Source: Herbaspirillum sp. AP02 (GTDB taxonomy: Bacteria > Pseudomonadota > Gammaproteobacteria > Burkholderiales > Burkholderiaceae_D). From it: 64,000 nt of DNA. The notes under the pieces are model-generated. The model did no database searches. It saw only the letters and a list, made by a program, of their open reading frames with translations, and was not told the DNA's origin. Positions 21,168 through 31,008 of the stretch are shown here, in pieces (the first letter of the stretch is position 1; the number at the start of each line of letters is the position of its first letter). The stretch lies in the NCBI RefSeq assembly GCF_015767275.1, contig NZ_JADWMY010000001.1, positions 558,001 to 622,000 of the forward strand, in the 5' to 3' direction. The translations under genes were made by a program, and so were the position numbers.

Positions 21168-21446
21168 ATGAACATCAAGAATATTATCGTTGCCGCCTCC
21201 CTGCTGGCCGCTGCCGGTGCCGCCATGGCCGAAGCTCCGTATCCGCCGGAAACCCCGTTCCACTCGACCCAGACCCGCGCTGACGTGAAGGCTGAACTGC
21301 AACGCGCCCAGGCCAACCATGAGATCGTCTCGCGCAATGAGTACCCGGTGCTGCGTCAGGCTCCCTCCAAGCTGAGCCGCCAGGAAGTCGTAAGCCAGGT
21401 GCAACAAGCCAACAGCGCATCGCAGAACCTGTACAGCGGCGCCTGA
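21168..21446 (+). CDS. Small periplasmic DUF4148-like protein
   Basis: A 92-aa exported protein. A signal peptide (MNIKNIIVAASLLAAAGAAMA) is followed by TRADVKAELQRAQANHEIVSRNEYPVL, the signature of DUF4148 proteins that are abundant in Burkholderiales and of unknown function. A GAGGA ribosome site lies just before ATG 21168; the longer open frame upstream is not family-like. It is divergent from the LysR gene but more than 200 bases away. Confidence 0.82.
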   Translation: MNIKNIIVAASLLAAAGAAMAEAPYPPETPFHSTQTRADVKAELQRAQANHEIVSRNEYPVLRQAPSKLSRQEVVSQVQQANSASQNLYSGA

Positions 21447-22014
21447 TCGGGCAGACGTAGTGAGCGGTCGATGCATTGACCGATTCCGGACAGGCAGTGT
21501 TCCGCACGGCGCATCCCCCGCGTTTGACCATCAATGAACGCGAATGAGTGCCCCCGATTGCGTCCGAACCGCCCGCCCTGGAAATCAGGACCACCATCGC
21601 CGCAAAGCTTCACCCGCAGTACCAATGCTTCACAGTACCGCAGCACCACCTGCCATGCCGCCAGCTGTTACCGGGCGCATGACAGCTGGTGCAGCAATCG
21701 TTCCAGCCTCACGCCCGTCTCCTCCTGCATTGCCCCCTCCCCCTAGCCCTTTTTCCTGCTTCAGCCGTAATTGACGCACGGAGTGCGCATTCCCATGTCA
21801 TGAGTCTCCAGATTCATGCATGCAGAGGCCTGCCCATGCTCATTTCTGCTGCAGCGCGACATACCGCCATTGCCGTCCCGGCTCGGTGCAAACGCAAGCC
21901 ACATCAAGCTTTCCCTTGAGATTTTGGCGCTCCGCATGTAAAGTCAAGGGTTTGTTCCTTTCGGCCTAGCTAAGGGTTTCTTGTCAAAGTCGGGCCACCT
22001 TTTTTTATCCCCCT
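21447..22014 (+). other. Long intergenic region before lysC
   Basis: 568 bases without a supported gene. It contains an inverted repeat, CCAGCTGT...ACAGCTGG (21661-21689), with no T-run, a pyrimidine-rich patch near 21715-21760, and the lysC promoter near the right end. I see no RNA gene or lysine-riboswitch-like fold. The short open frames crossing it lack ribosome sites. Confidence 0.5.
21916..21944 (+). promoter_or_regulatory. Putative sigma-70 promoter of lysC
   Basis: TTGAGA (21916-21921), a 17-base spacer and TAAAGT (21939-21944) form a plausible promoter. Transcription would start near 21951, giving a leader of about 65 bases. Confidence 0.5.
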
Positions 22015-23268
22015 ATGGCTTTATACGTTCACAAATACGGCGGCACCTCGATGGGCTCGATCGAGCGCATCCAGAATGTCGCAAAGCGCGTTGCCAAATG
22101 GCACGACGCAGGCCATCAGATCGTCGTCGTGCCGTCGGCGATGTCTGGTGAAACCAACCGTCTGCTGGGCATGGCCAAGGAAATCATGGCCCAGCCCGAC
22201 GGTCGCGAGCTCGACATGCTCGCCTCCACCGGAGAGCAGGTCTCGGTGGCTCTGCTGGCCATCGCACTGCAAGCCCTGGGCAAGCAGGCCGTGTCCTATG
22301 CCGGCTGGCAAGTCCCGATCAAGACCGACTCGGCCTTTACCAAGGCACGCATCCGCTCCATCGACGACGCCAAGGTCCGCAAGGACCTCAATGCTGGCAA
22401 GATCGTCATGATCACCGGCTTCCAGGGCGTGGACGCCGACGGCAACCTCACCACCCTGGGCCGTGGCGGCTCGGACACCTCGGCCGTGGCCGTAGCGGCT
22501 GCCATCAAGGCGGTCGAGTGCCTGATCTACACCGACGTCGATGGCGTCTACACCACCGATCCGCGCGTGGTCAGCGATGCCCGTCGCCTGAAGACCGTGA
22601 CCTTCGAAGAGATGCTGGAAATGGCCTCCCTGGGTTCCAAGGTCCTGCAGATCCGCTCGGTGGAATTCGCCGGCAACTACAAGATGCCGACCCGCGTGCT
22701 GTCGTCTCTGACCGACCCGCTCACGCCGCTGGCCGAAGAAGCCGCCTCCGGCACCCTGATTTCGTTTGAGGAAGACAAGAACATGGAACAAGCAACCATC
22801 ACCGGCATCGCCTTCAGCCGCGACGAAGCCAAGATCACCGTGCTGGGCGTACCGGATCGTCCTGGCATCGCCTACCAGATCCTGGGCCCGGTGGCCGACG
22901 CCAACATCGAAGTGGACATGATCATCCAGAACCAGTCGGTGGAAGGCAAGACCGACTTCACCTTCACCGTTCCGCGCGCGGAATACGCCAAGGCCGTGGA
23001 AGTCTTGAACAGCAGCGTAAAGGCCCACATCGGCGCGGCTGCCATCAACGGCGACACCAAGGTCTCCAAGGTCTCGGTGGTCGGCGTGGGCATGCGCAGC
23101 CACGTGGGCATCGCCTCGCAGATGTTCCGCACCCTGTCCGAGGAAGGCGTCAACATCCAGATGATCTCCACCTCCGAAATCAAGATCTCGGTGCTGATCG
23201 ACGAGAAGTACATGGAACTGGCCGTACGTGCTCTGCACAAGGCCTTTGACCTGGACAGCGCCAAGTAA
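22015..23268 (+). CDS. lysC: Aspartate kinase
   Basis: A 417-aa aspartokinase that phosphorylates aspartate, the first step towards lysine, threonine and methionine. The N-terminus VHKYGGTSMG is the kinase signature; TLGRGGSDTSAVAVAAA and DVDGVYTTDPRV are the aspartate and ATP-site motifs. Two ACT regulatory domains occupy about 265-410, so feedback control by lysine and/or threonine is expected. The reading frame begins MALYVHKYG at ATG 22015. No purine-rich ribosome site precedes it: the 20 bases before are pyrimidines and A/T, which is odd for a core enzyme. Confidence 0.96.
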   Translation: MALYVHKYGGTSMGSIERIQNVAKRVAKWHDAGHQIVVVPSAMSGETNRLLGMAKEIMAQPDGRELDMLASTGEQVSVALLAIALQALGKQAVSYAGWQVPIKTDSAFTKARIRSIDDAKVRKDLNAGKIVMITGFQGVDADGNLTTLGRGGSDTSAVAVAAAIKAVECLIYTDVDGVYTTDPRVVSDARRLKTVTFEEMLEMASLGSKVLQIRSVEFAGNYKMPTRVLSSLTDPLTPLAEEAASGTLISFEEDKNMEQATITGIAFSRDEAKITVLGVPDRPGIAYQILGPVADANIEVDMIIQNQSVEGKTDFTFTVPRAEYAKAVEVLNSSVKAHIGAAAINGDTKVSKVSVVGVGMRSHVGIASQMFRTLSEEGVNIQMISTSEIKISVLIDEKYMELAVRALHKAFDLDSAK

Positions 23269-23342
23269 TCAGCATCACCCGCAGCACCTGCCACAGCGAG
23301 GATGGCACCGGCAAAAAACAGTGATTATTTGCAAGACGACTG

Positions 23343-23371
23343 TTGACCGGATGCAAATGAGAAGATATTAT
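23343..23371 (+). promoter_or_regulatory. Sigma-70 promoter of tRNA-Ser
   Basis: TTGACC (23343-23348), a 17-base spacer and TATTAT (23366-23371) sit about 50 bases upstream of the tRNA. This is close to consensus and gives a short 5' leader for RNase P to remove. Confidence 0.75.
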
Positions 23372-23420
23372 CTCGGTCTTCTCTGAGGCAACGCAGCAAT
23401 GCGATAACAGCCTTCAGTGT

Positions 23421-23514
23421 GGAGACGTGGCCGAGTGGTCGAAGGCACTTCCCTGCTAAGGAAGCATACGGGCTTAAACCTGTATCGAGGGTTCGAATCC
23501 CTCCGTCTCCGCCA
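23421..23514 (+). tRNA. tRNA-Ser (anticodon GCT)
   Basis: The acceptor stem GGAGACG pairs with CGTCTCC, followed by discriminator G and an encoded CCA. The anticodon stem CTTCC/GGAAG holds loop CTGCTAA, giving anticodon GCT (23455-23457), which reads AGC and AGU. A long variable arm (class II) and the TTCGAATC T-loop confirm serine. It is a single gene with its own promoter and terminator. Confidence 0.97.
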
Positions 23515-23523
23515 AGCATTACT

Positions 23524-23551
23524 AAGCCCCTGTTTTTACAGGGGCTTTTTT
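23524..23551 (+). terminator. Terminator of tRNA-Ser
   Basis: AAGCCCCTGT pairs with ACAGGGGCTT around a four-T loop, followed by a T-run. This is a canonical Rho-independent terminator 10 bases after the CCA end. Confidence 0.93.
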
Positions 23552-23710
23552 ATTGCCTCATCGCCATTGCCCCCCTCCCCGGGGTACCTGCTGATTTGTC
23601 GCAACATGGACTGCAAATAGGAGATTCTGGCACTCGGCATCTGCGCGGCTGGGCGCAAACGTCAGGGTACTGTCAGACAGTGTTTTGTGCATCGCGGCAT
23701 AATATCCGCC

Positions 23711-24826
23711 ATGGAAAAAATCATTGTCTACATCATTCCCGTCTTCCTCTTGTTGATCGTGGCGGAATTCACCTATGGCTACGTACGCGGCCGCAACACC
23801 TACCGCCTGCCCGATGTCGTGGCCAGCCTGTCGCAGGGAATAATCAGCCAGTTGGTGGCGCTGCTCACCCAGTTGTTCCAGGTCGGGCTGTATTCGCTGA
23901 CCTATCGCGCCGTGGCCATCTTCCCGGCAGCACGCTTCTGGCAAGGCGCACTCGGCTGGATCGCGGCCATCTTGCTGTTTGATTTTTTCGATTACTGGTT
24001 GCACCGCTTCGGCCATGAGAACGCATTGGGCTGGGCGGCGCACTCGGTGCACCATCAGAGCCAGGACTTCAATCTCTCCACTGCGTTGCGTCAAGAAAGC
24101 ACCGTGGCGCTGCTCGGCTGGGTGTTCTACCTGCCCATGGCGATCCTCGGCGTGGAGCCAGAACAATTCGGCATCGTCGGGCTGGTGGTGCTGGCCTACC
24201 AATTCTGGATCCACACCGAGCACATCGGCAAGCTGGGTTGGTTCGATCGCGTGTTTTCCTCACCCTCCAATCACCGGGTACATCATGCGGTGAACGAGCA
24301 GTACCTCGACAAGAACTATGGCGGCATGCTGGTGATCTGGGATCGCATGTTCGGCACCTTCGCCGAGGAAAAGGAGCAGGTGGTCTACGGCACCCGTACG
24401 CCCCTCAATAGCTGGGATCCGCTGTGGGCGGTCCTGTCCGGCTACTGGCAGCTATTGCACAGCGCAGCAACGATGCCGCGCTGGCAGGACAAGTTGAAGA
24501 TCTGGTTCAAGGCGCCTGGCTGGCGCCCCGCAGGGATGGAACCGTATCCGCCATTCGACCTTGAGGCCGCGCGTCGCCGTTACGACGTCCAGCTGCCACG
24601 CGTGCGGCAATGGCTTTCAGGACTACAGTTCGTGGGATTATTAGCGGCGGCCTCGGCGTTGCTGTGGCAGGCAGATGAACAACCCTACCTGCACCTGCTG
24701 GTCATCAGCACCGCCCTGCTGGCCGGATTCTGGGCGCTCGGTGCATACATGCAGCGCCGCTTGGGCGGCGCGTTGATGCTTGCCATTGACGTGGCGGCAG
24801 CGGTGGCCGCCTACGCTTTGCTCTGA
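23711..24826 (+). CDS. Sterol desaturase/fatty acid hydroxylase family membrane protein
   Basis: A 371-aa integral membrane di-iron oxygenase of the fatty acid hydroxylase superfamily. Histidine clusters are HRFGH, HSVHH (near residue 115) and HRVHH (near 190), the expected iron ligands, set between hydrophobic segments. The C-terminal quarter adds three or so further hydrophobic helices. The substrate is unknown; hydroxylation of lipids or carotenoid- or sterol-like molecules is seen in relatives. ATG 23711 (MEKIIVYIIPVFLLL) is chosen over 23687. It converges with sodC with a 9-base gap. Confidence 0.85.
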   Translation: MEKIIVYIIPVFLLLIVAEFTYGYVRGRNTYRLPDVVASLSQGIISQLVALLTQLFQVGLYSLTYRAVAIFPAARFWQGALGWIAAILLFDFFDYWLHRFGHENALGWAAHSVHHQSQDFNLSTALRQESTVALLGWVFYLPMAILGVEPEQFGIVGLVVLAYQFWIHTEHIGKLGWFDRVFSSPSNHRVHHAVNEQYLDKNYGGMLVIWDRMFGTFAEEKEQVVYGTRTPLNSWDPLWAVLSGYWQLLHSAATMPRWQDKLKIWFKAPGWRPAGMEPYPPFDLEAARRRYDVQLPRVRQWLSGLQFVGLLAAASALLWQADEQPYLHLLVISTALLAGFWALGAYMQRRLGGALMLAIDVAAAVAAYALL

Positions 24827-24835
24827 GCGCTCTGC

Positions 24836-25363
24836 TTACTGGATGACACCACACGCCAGTCGAACCCCGCCTCCACCCAGCGGCGCAGGATGGTCGGCGT
24901 GGTTGTCGCCACCCACGTGGATCATCAGGGCATGGCCACGGACTTCGGCCAGCGTCTTGATGCGCGGGGCCAGCACCGGGTACTCAGCCTTGCCGGCGGC
25001 ATTCACGTAGAGCGCCGGCAAATCGCCCAGGTGCCCCTCACCATACGGGCCCTCATGTTTGCCGGTCTTTTGCGGGTCCCAGTGACCGCCGGCGGCCAGG
25101 GCCGGTTCCATCTTGCCGTCCTTCTCCAGCGGCGCGCAGGATGCATTCTGATGCACGTGGAAGCCGTGCTGACCACCCGGCAGGCCGCTGATGGCCGGCG
25201 TGAACAGTAGACCGTAAGGAGTCTCGCTGATGGTCACCTCCCCCACGGCCGCGGCCACGCCATTTGCATCGACCAGGTTCATCGGCACCTTGATCGCGGC
25301 CGGAGAGGCGGCCAAGGCGCTTCCACACAGCATCATGGCCAATACGGCAATGTGTCGTTTCAT
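24836..25363 (-). CDS. sodC: Periplasmic Cu/Zn superoxide dismutase
   Basis: A 175-aa enzyme that dismutes superoxide in the periplasm. A signal peptide ([18 protein letters not shown]) precedes the mature chain. Copper and zinc ligands are visible in [33 protein letters not shown] and [11 protein letters not shown], and the disulfide cysteines are in NASC and RLACGV. The ATG at 25363 has a GGAAGGAAA ribosome site; the longer open frame extends into non-coding DNA. It is a monocistronic gene with about 230 bases upstream before the EAL-protein stop. Confidence 0.95.
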   Translation of the reverse strand: MKRHIAVLAMMLCGSALAASPAAIKVPMNLVDANGVAAAVGEVTISETPYGLLFTPAISGLPGGQHGFHVHQNASCAPLEKDGKMEPALAAGGHWDPQKTGKHEGPYGEGHLGDLPALYVNAAGKAEYPVLAPRIKTLAEVRGHALMIHVGGDNHADHPAPLGGGGVRLACGVIQ

Positions 25364-25593
25364 GTTTGTTTCCTTCCGAAAATAAAATGATGGAGGATAG
25401 GTCACCCACCCGCAGACCGATGCGAAAAACAGATTCTCGCCGCAAAGATGGACGAAATTCGTGATGCGATTCAAAAAATCACTATAGAAGTGCAGACTGA
25501 CTTGAGTGACAACAAGCTTGCCAGCATAGAAGCGGATCGTGCCGGCGGCAATGCGCAATATCTCGCACCCGCGTCGCCGTCCTGCCGGCGAAC

Positions 25594-27681
25594 TCAGTTG
25601 CGTGGTGTATCGCCCGAACTGCCGGGCTCACCGGTTTCGACGCCATCCAGCGCCACCTTGAGCTTGCGTCCTTCCAGCAGCATTGCGTGGAAATCCACCG
25701 CTGGAATCGGACGCGAGAAGATATATCCCTGCAGCTCATTGCAACCGGCTTCGCGCAGGAAGTTGAACTGCTTTTCGGTTTCCACCCCTTCGGCGATGAC
25801 CTTGTGGCGCAACTGCTTGGCAATACCGATGATGGCGCTGGCGATGGCACAGTCATTGGTATCGTCCGGGATGCCCATGGTGAAGGAGCGGTCGATCTTG
25901 AGAGTATTGATGGGGAAACGCTTGAGGTAGGACAGGCTGGAATAGCCGGTCCCGAAATCATCCAGGGAGATGGTAATACCCAGGCTGCAGATCTTTTCCA
26001 TGATGGAAATGACACGATCAGTGCTATGCATCAGCATGCTCTCGGTGATCTCCAGCTCCAGCCAGTCGCCGCTGAGCATGTGGCGACCCAGTGCGGCGCG
26101 CACGCGGTCGGGCAGCGAACGCGTGAACTCGCGCGCCGTCACGTTCAGGGCGATGCGGATCGGCGCCAGGCCCGCTTCCTTCCAGGCCCGGGCCTGACGG
26201 CACACGGCATCCAGCACCCAGTCGCTGAGCTGGACGATCAGCCCGGTCTGCTCCGCAATGGGAATGAACTCACCCGGCAGCAGCAGGCCGCGCTCCGGGT
26301 GTTGCCAGCGCACCAGCGCTTCCGCACCGGTGATGGCCAGGGTGTGCATGTCGACCTTGGGCTGGTAGTACAACAGCAGCTCGTTGTATTCGAAGGCATG
26401 CAGCAAACCGGTCTCGATGCGCAACAGGTCCAGCGTGTTGCGGTTCATCTCTTTGCTGTAGTAGACGTAGCCGCCTTCGTTGTTGTCTCCGCCCTGCTTG
26501 GCGCGGTACATGGCGATGTCGGCCAGGCGCAGCAGGGTCTCGGTATCGCCGGCATCTTCCGGGTACATGCTCACGCCGATGCTGGCGCCCACGCGCAGTT
26601 CATGACCATCGATGAAGAAAGGATCGTCAAACACCGCCAGCAGCTTCTGGGCGACGAAACCGGGGTGGTAATCCTTGTCGATACCGAACAGGGCCACCGC
26701 GAATTCGTCCGCCCCCAGGCGCGCCACCACATCCTGCTCGCGCAAGGCGCGGCGCAGGCGGATCGCGACTTCCACCAGCAGCATGTCGCCGGCCACATGA
26801 CCCAGGGTGTCGTTGATGGGCTTGAACCGGTTCAGATCGATGAACATGACGCAGCCATGCATGTTTTCATGCTTGGCCTCCATCAGCGCCTGATCCACCG
26901 TGCGGGTAAGCAGGGTTCGGTTGGGCAAGCCGGTCAGGGCGTCGTAGTAGGCCAGGTGATGGATGAGTTTTTCGGCGTTCTTGCGTTCGGTGATATCGCT
27001 CAGGTAGCCGATCAGGCCAATCGGATGCCCGCTCTGGTCGCGCATCACCGACAGGGAGAGACTGGCCCAGAACACCTCGCCGGATTTCTTGCGACGCCGT
27101 ACTTCCATCTCACGGCCACCCTGCTCCAGGAATACGTCGTGCAGCGCATCCTCTTCTTCCTCGTTCTCGTAGAGGAAGAGTACATTGCGACCGATGGCCT
27201 CCAGGGCGGTATAACCGAACAACTGTTCCGCACCGCGGTTCCAGCTGGTGATGAAGCCGGCCGGGTCCATGGTGATGACCGATTCGTGCATCTGATTCAG
27301 GATCTGCGCCTGCTGCTCCAGCTTGGTTTCGATCTGGTCCAGGGAACGGGCGCGCTTTTCCGTTTCGGCGCGCCGTTGCATCAGGCGGCCCAGGAAGGCT
27401 CCCAACATCGCCAGCCGGCCGCGCTCCAGCTCGGTATAGGGTCGGGTCAGGGAAGGAAAAACGAAATAACCGAACTGCGCCTCTTCATGCGCCACCGGCT
27501 GGCACAGACCGTTGCCGGCTTCGCCCGGCATGCCGATCACGTAGCGACCGCCGGGACGTTTGAGAAAACCGGATGCAATCCCTCCGAGCGCGGCATGCAA
27601 AGCCATGCCGTGCAGGTTCTGCATGGCGTCCAGCAATGCAGAACAACATGCCAGATCGTCGCTGCCCACGGAGGAAATCAT
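25594..27681 (-). CDS. PAS-GGDEF-EAL cyclic-di-GMP phosphodiesterase
   Basis: A 695-aa cytoplasmic signalling protein. The order is an N-terminal GAF-like region (about 1-110), a short coiled coil, a PAS domain (about 140-250, [25 protein letters not shown]), GGDEF (about 265-425) and EAL (about 440-690). The GGDEF signature is GADEF, with Ala replacing the second Gly, so cyclase activity is doubtful. The EAL part looks complete: [42 protein letters not shown] and QGYIFSRP. Hydrolysis of c-di-GMP is therefore likely. The start at 27681 is 5 bases after the HDOD gene stop; a GTG at 27690 that overlaps that stop is an alternative. Confidence 0.9.
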   Translation of the reverse strand: MISSVGSDDLACCSALLDAMQNLHGMALHAALGGIASGFLKRPGGRYVIGMPGEAGNGLCQPVAHEEAQFGYFVFPSLTRPYTELERGRLAMLGAFLGRLMQRRAETEKRARSLDQIETKLEQQAQILNQMHESVITMDPAGFITSWNRGAEQLFGYTALEAIGRNVLFLYENEEEEDALHDVFLEQGGREMEVRRRKKSGEVFWASLSLSVMRDQSGHPIGLIGYLSDITERKNAEKLIHHLAYYDALTGLPNRTLLTRTVDQALMEAKHENMHGCVMFIDLNRFKPINDTLGHVAGDMLLVEVAIRLRRALREQDVVARLGADEFAVALFGIDKDYHPGFVAQKLLAVFDDPFFIDGHELRVGASIGVSMYPEDAGDTETLLRLADIAMYRAKQGGDNNEGGYVYYSKEMNRNTLDLLRIETGLLHAFEYNELLLYYQPKVDMHTLAITGAEALVRWQHPERGLLLPGEFIPIAEQTGLIVQLSDWVLDAVCRQARAWKEAGLAPIRIALNVTAREFTRSLPDRVRAALGRHMLSGDWLELEITESMLMHSTDRVISIMEKICSLGITISLDDFGTGYSSLSYLKRFPINTLKIDRSFTMGIPDDTNDCAIASAIIGIAKQLRHKVIAEGVETEKQFNFLREAGCNELQGYIFSRPIPAVDFHAMLLEGRKLKVALDGVETGEPGSSGDTPRN

Positions 27682-27686
27682 CGTAA

Positions 27687-28886
27687 TCACGCCTCGGTGC
27701 TGACGCGCGTGGCCCAACTGAAGGCCTGGATGAGACAGCGGCAATATCCCTCGGCATCCAACCCGGCGGCGTCCAGATCGACATGGCGCAAGGGGATGCG
27801 ACCGTCTTCGGAGCGCTCCACCACGTCCAGCAGCTTGCCCAGCCGACCGCTGCGATAGACCAGGGCGTTGCAGATGTCCACCGGCAGCTTCAACGGCTCG
27901 ATGATGTCGTTGAGCGGCATGCCAAGAAGGATGTCCAGCAGCGAGAACATGCCGGTGATGAAGGCCCGGTCCAGTTCCTCGGGCGTGCAATCGACCCGCT
28001 GCGCCATCGCCTCCATCATGGCGGCACGGGCGGCCGCGCGCGGCAGCAGCGGATTGGCCGATTCATCGCCGGGGAAGCGCGCATACAGCAACAACTGCAA
28101 CCAGCGCTGCAACTGGCGGCGTCCCAGCAGATTGATGGCCTGCGTGAAATTGGTGATATGCGCGGAGAAGCCAAACGCGGCCGAACTCACCAGCTTGAAG
28201 AGCTGGTAGGACAGGGCCGGATCCTGCTTGAGCAGGGATTCCAGTTCATTGGCGTCGGCGTCACGCGCCACCAGTTCCAGCAACTTCAGCAGGCGGGCGC
28301 GGGAAATCGAATTCTTTTGCGACAGGCGGCTATCGGGATGCAAGGCATATTCGCCCGAGAACCAGCGGAAACCCTCCACCCGGCAGGTATCAAATTGCAA
28401 GGCATCGGCCACATTTTCGGCCAGGTGCGGTCCGCGCAGGCGGTGCAGCCAGTGGGTGGTTTCGGGGAGGTTGCCGATACTGGCGTCCAGCGCCATCGAT
28501 TCCACGAACGGAAACACGCTGGCACCCTGCGTTGGCAACCCGTCGGCGATGATCGAAAAGCCCCGGCTGTAGAGCCAGTCCAGCGCATCGATCTTGCCAG
28601 GGTCCACGCAATGCTCGACCGGCACGCGCAGCGCCAGTTGCCCCTCGGGAATCTCGTGCTTGAACTCAGGCGCAAAGATCGCCGGATCGCGCACCGGGAT
28701 GATGCAGTTCAAGCCACCCAGGGCGTCATGCAGATCGAACTCGTTGAACAAACGCGATAGCAAGGCGCTGCCATCCTCGACGGCCGGCGAAATATGCAGC
28801 GACAATGCCGTCCAGACGTGATGGACGTCGGCCACGGGCTGCAAAAACACGAGTGGAAACGGAACGCTTTTATCCTGAACAGCCAT
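27687..28886 (-). CDS. HDOD-domain signalling protein with degenerate EAL-like N-terminus
   Basis: A 399-aa protein. The HDOD domain spans about 190-390 (ISRARLLKLLELVARDADANELESLLKQDPALSYQLFKLVSSAAFGF, INLLGRRQLQRWLQLLLYARF, RAFITGMFSLLDILLGMPLNDII). It has no metal-binding HD pair, as expected for HDOD. Residues 1-180 follow the layout of the EAL half of YuxH-type proteins but keep none of the catalytic motifs. It is the first gene of a two-gene unit with the phosphodiesterase at 25594. HDOD proteins usually act by protein contact; the partner here may be the downstream EAL protein, which is inference. Confidence 0.85.
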   Translation of the reverse strand: MAVQDKSVPFPLVFLQPVADVHHVWTALSLHISPAVEDGSALLSRLFNEFDLHDALGGLNCIIPVRDPAIFAPEFKHEIPEGQLALRVPVEHCVDPGKIDALDWLYSRGFSIIADGLPTQGASVFPFVESMALDASIGNLPETTHWLHRLRGPHLAENVADALQFDTCRVEGFRWFSGEYALHPDSRLSQKNSISRARLLKLLELVARDADANELESLLKQDPALSYQLFKLVSSAAFGFSAHITNFTQAINLLGRRQLQRWLQLLLYARFPGDESANPLLPRAAARAAMMEAMAQRVDCTPEELDRAFITGMFSLLDILLGMPLNDIIEPLKLPVDICNALVYRSGRLGKLLDVVERSEDGRIPLRHVDLDAAGLDAEGYCRCLIQAFSWATRVSTEA

Positions 28887-29026
28887 ATTTTTATCGTGGT
28901 GCGCTCCGTAGCCTGCCGAAACGCTCTCTCATTTTGAAAAACTCTAAATAAGTTTCCCAGCAGAATACTTAATTAAAATTAAATTTTTTCTAAATATACC
29001 CGATAAAAGCAAGCTTGCAACCAGCT

Positions 29027-30271
29027 TTATCCTGACAGGAAGATTTCCTGGAGGTCATTCAGAAAACGGCGTCCCAAATCGGTGGGCCGGATCACCGCGT
29101 GGTCGCGATACAACATGCCCTTTTGCTCGGCCAGGTCGAGTTGCTTGCCGATCTGGTTCAGGCTCATTCCTGTCCGTTCAGCGAACAGGTTGGGTGAAAA
29201 ACCCTCGGTCAGGCGCAGGGCATTGAGCATGAACTCGAAGCCCAGCGCGTCGCGACCGATTTCGGCCTCTTCCTGGATCGGCCGGCCGGCGCGGGTCTGC
29301 TCCAGATAGGCCTGCGGATGCTTGTAGCGCATCTGGCGCACGATGCGATGCGGGAAGGACAGCTTGGAATGCGCCCCGGCGCCGATGCCCAAATAGTCGC
29401 CGAATTGCCAATAGTTAAGATTGTGCCTGGCGCGCCTGCCCGGCTGGGCATAGGCAGACACTTCATAATTGACATAGCCGTCGGCACCGGTCAGCTCGGC
29501 GATCATGTCCTGGATGTCGGCACTGGCGTCCTCATCCGGCACTGCCGGCGGGAAACGTGCAAACAGGGTATTGGGTTCCAGCGTCAGGTGGTAGAGCGAC
29601 AAATGCGGCGGCGCAAATGCGAGTGCCGTACTGATGTCGGCCTGCGCCTCGGCCAGGGTCTGGCGGGGCAAGGCATACATCAGATCGAGGTTGAAATTGT
29701 CGAAATTGGCGTGGGCGATCTCCACCGCCTTGCGCGCCTGGTCGCCGTCGTGGATACGCCCCAGCGCTTCCAGGTGTGTCCCGTTGAAGCTCTGGATGCC
29801 GATGGAAAGCCGGTTGATGCCGCTGTCCCGGTAAGAGCGGAATTTGTCCGCCTCGAAGGTGCCGGGATTGGCCTCCATCGTGATTTCGATGTCGGCGTCG
29901 AAAGGCAGCAAGGTGCGCAGGTCCGACAACAGGCGATCCAGCCCGGCCGCCGACAGCAGGCTGGGTGTGCCCCCCCCGATGAAGATGGTACTGATCTTGC
30001 GCCCCCAGACCAGCGGCAGGGCCTGCTCCAGGTCCAGGCGCAGGGCGTCCAGATACTCCTGCTCCGGGAAGCTTCCCTTGACCTCGTGTGAGTTGAAGTC
30101 GCAATACGGGCACTTGCGCACGCACCACGGAAAATGCACATACAGCGACAGCGGCGGCAAGACCGTCAGTTGCAGGCTACCGGGCTTGAGGAAGGCCAGC
30201 GCTGCCTGTGCCGGGCCGGCGCTGGCCTGGCCGGCGGGGATGTCTGCCGGAACCGGTTTGATGGGGATCAT
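29027..30271 (-). CDS. hemW: Radical SAM heme chaperone HemW
   Basis: A 414-aa radical SAM protein related to coproporphyrinogen dehydrogenase; HemW binds heme and delivers it to target proteins. The iron-sulfur motif is CVRKCPYC in LYVHFPWCVRKCPYCDFNSHEV, with the HemW-typical GGGTPSLLS, EITMEANPGT and NRLSIGIQSFN segments downstream. The first ~35 residues form an Ala/Pro-rich extension, so the true start may be internal. Its start overlaps the rdgB stop by 4 bases. Confidence 0.93.
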   Translation of the reverse strand: MIPIKPVPADIPAGQASAGPAQAALAFLKPGSLQLTVLPPLSLYVHFPWCVRKCPYCDFNSHEVKGSFPEQEYLDALRLDLEQALPLVWGRKISTIFIGGGTPSLLSAAGLDRLLSDLRTLLPFDADIEITMEANPGTFEADKFRSYRDSGINRLSIGIQSFNGTHLEALGRIHDGDQARKAVEIAHANFDNFNLDLMYALPRQTLAEAQADISTALAFAPPHLSLYHLTLEPNTLFARFPPAVPDEDASADIQDMIAELTGADGYVNYEVSAYAQPGRRARHNLNYWQFGDYLGIGAGAHSKLSFPHRIVRQMRYKHPQAYLEQTRAGRPIQEEAEIGRDALGFEFMLNALRLTEGFSPNLFAERTGMSLNQIGKQLDLAEQKGMLYRDHAVIRPTDLGRRFLNDLQEIFLSG

Positions 30272-30858
30272 TTCAACTTCTCGATCAATGCGCGCAGGGC
30301 CTGGCCACGATGCGAAATGGCGTTTTTCTCGGTGTGGCTCAATTCGGCTGCGGTCTTGCCCAGTTCAGGCAAGAGAAAATACGGATCGTAACCAAAACCG
30401 CCCTGCCCGCGTGCCTGGGCGACGATGTGCCCCTTCCAGACGCCGTCGGCGATCACCGGTTGCGGATCATCGGCATGGCGCACATAGACCAGCACGCAGT
30501 AGTAATAGGCTGATTTGTCGGCATGGACCGCCAGGTCGGCGATGAGCTTGGCGTTGTTGTTGGCGTCCGACTTGGGTTCGCCGGCATAGCGAGCCGAATA
30601 CACGCCGGGCGCACCGCCCAGGGCGTTGACGCAGACCCCCGAGTCGTCGGCCAATGCCGGCAACCCGGTCAGGCGCGCCGCATGGCGGGCCTTGGTCAGG
30701 GCGTTTTCGACAAAAGTGGCGAAGGGCTCTTCCGCTTCGGGGACGCCAAATTCGCCCTGCGGACGCACGTCCAGGCCGATGTCGCCCAGCAGGCTGGCGA
30801 ATTCCTTGAGTTTGCCGGCGTTGTTCGACGCCATGACGATCTTTTGCTTGGTTTGCAT
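30268..30858 (-). CDS. rdgB: XTP/dITP pyrophosphatase RdgB
   Basis: A 196-aa Ham1-family enzyme that hydrolyses non-canonical purine triphosphates (XTP, dITP, ITP) to prevent their incorporation. Signature parts are IVMASNNAGKLKEFASLL, ALADDSGVCVNALGGAPGVYSARYAGE and GQGGFGYDPYFLLPELGKTAAELS...KNAISHRGQAL. The start is ATG 30858. It sits between rph upstream and hemW downstream, the usual proteobacterial rph-rdgB-hemW order. Confidence 0.96.
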   Translation of the reverse strand: MQTKQKIVMASNNAGKLKEFASLLGDIGLDVRPQGEFGVPEAEEPFATFVENALTKARHAARLTGLPALADDSGVCVNALGGAPGVYSARYAGEPKSDANNNAKLIADLAVHADKSAYYYCVLVYVRHADDPQPVIADGVWKGHIVAQARGQGGFGYDPYFLLPELGKTAAELSHTEKNAISHRGQALRALIEKLK

Positions 30859-31008
30859 GCTTGGTCCGGATGGTTTACAGGAGCCGCGACAATGAAAAAC
30901 GCCATGTCCTGGCTGCAACATGGCGTGTTCCCGCTGTCTTACTATGAATGCCGCATTGTAAAGCGATTTGCCTCAGGTCGTCCGATGGTGACCGACGGCC
31001 GGGTTGCC

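Noticed and set aside
21447..22014. Possible lysine riboswitch before lysC
   Set aside because: I could not find the conserved multi-helix core, and lysine riboswitches are not expected in betaproteobacteria.
25687..27858. A 723-codon open frame antisense to the PAS-GGDEF-EAL gene
   Set aside because: Gln/His/Arg-rich shadow typical of antisense frames; the sense strand encodes clear PAS, GGDEF and EAL motifs.
27682..27990. N-terminal extension of the PAS-GGDEF-EAL protein
   Set aside because: The open frame runs into the HDOD gene in another frame and reads as low-complexity Arg/His/Gly; the start near 27681 fits the 5-base intergenic spacing.
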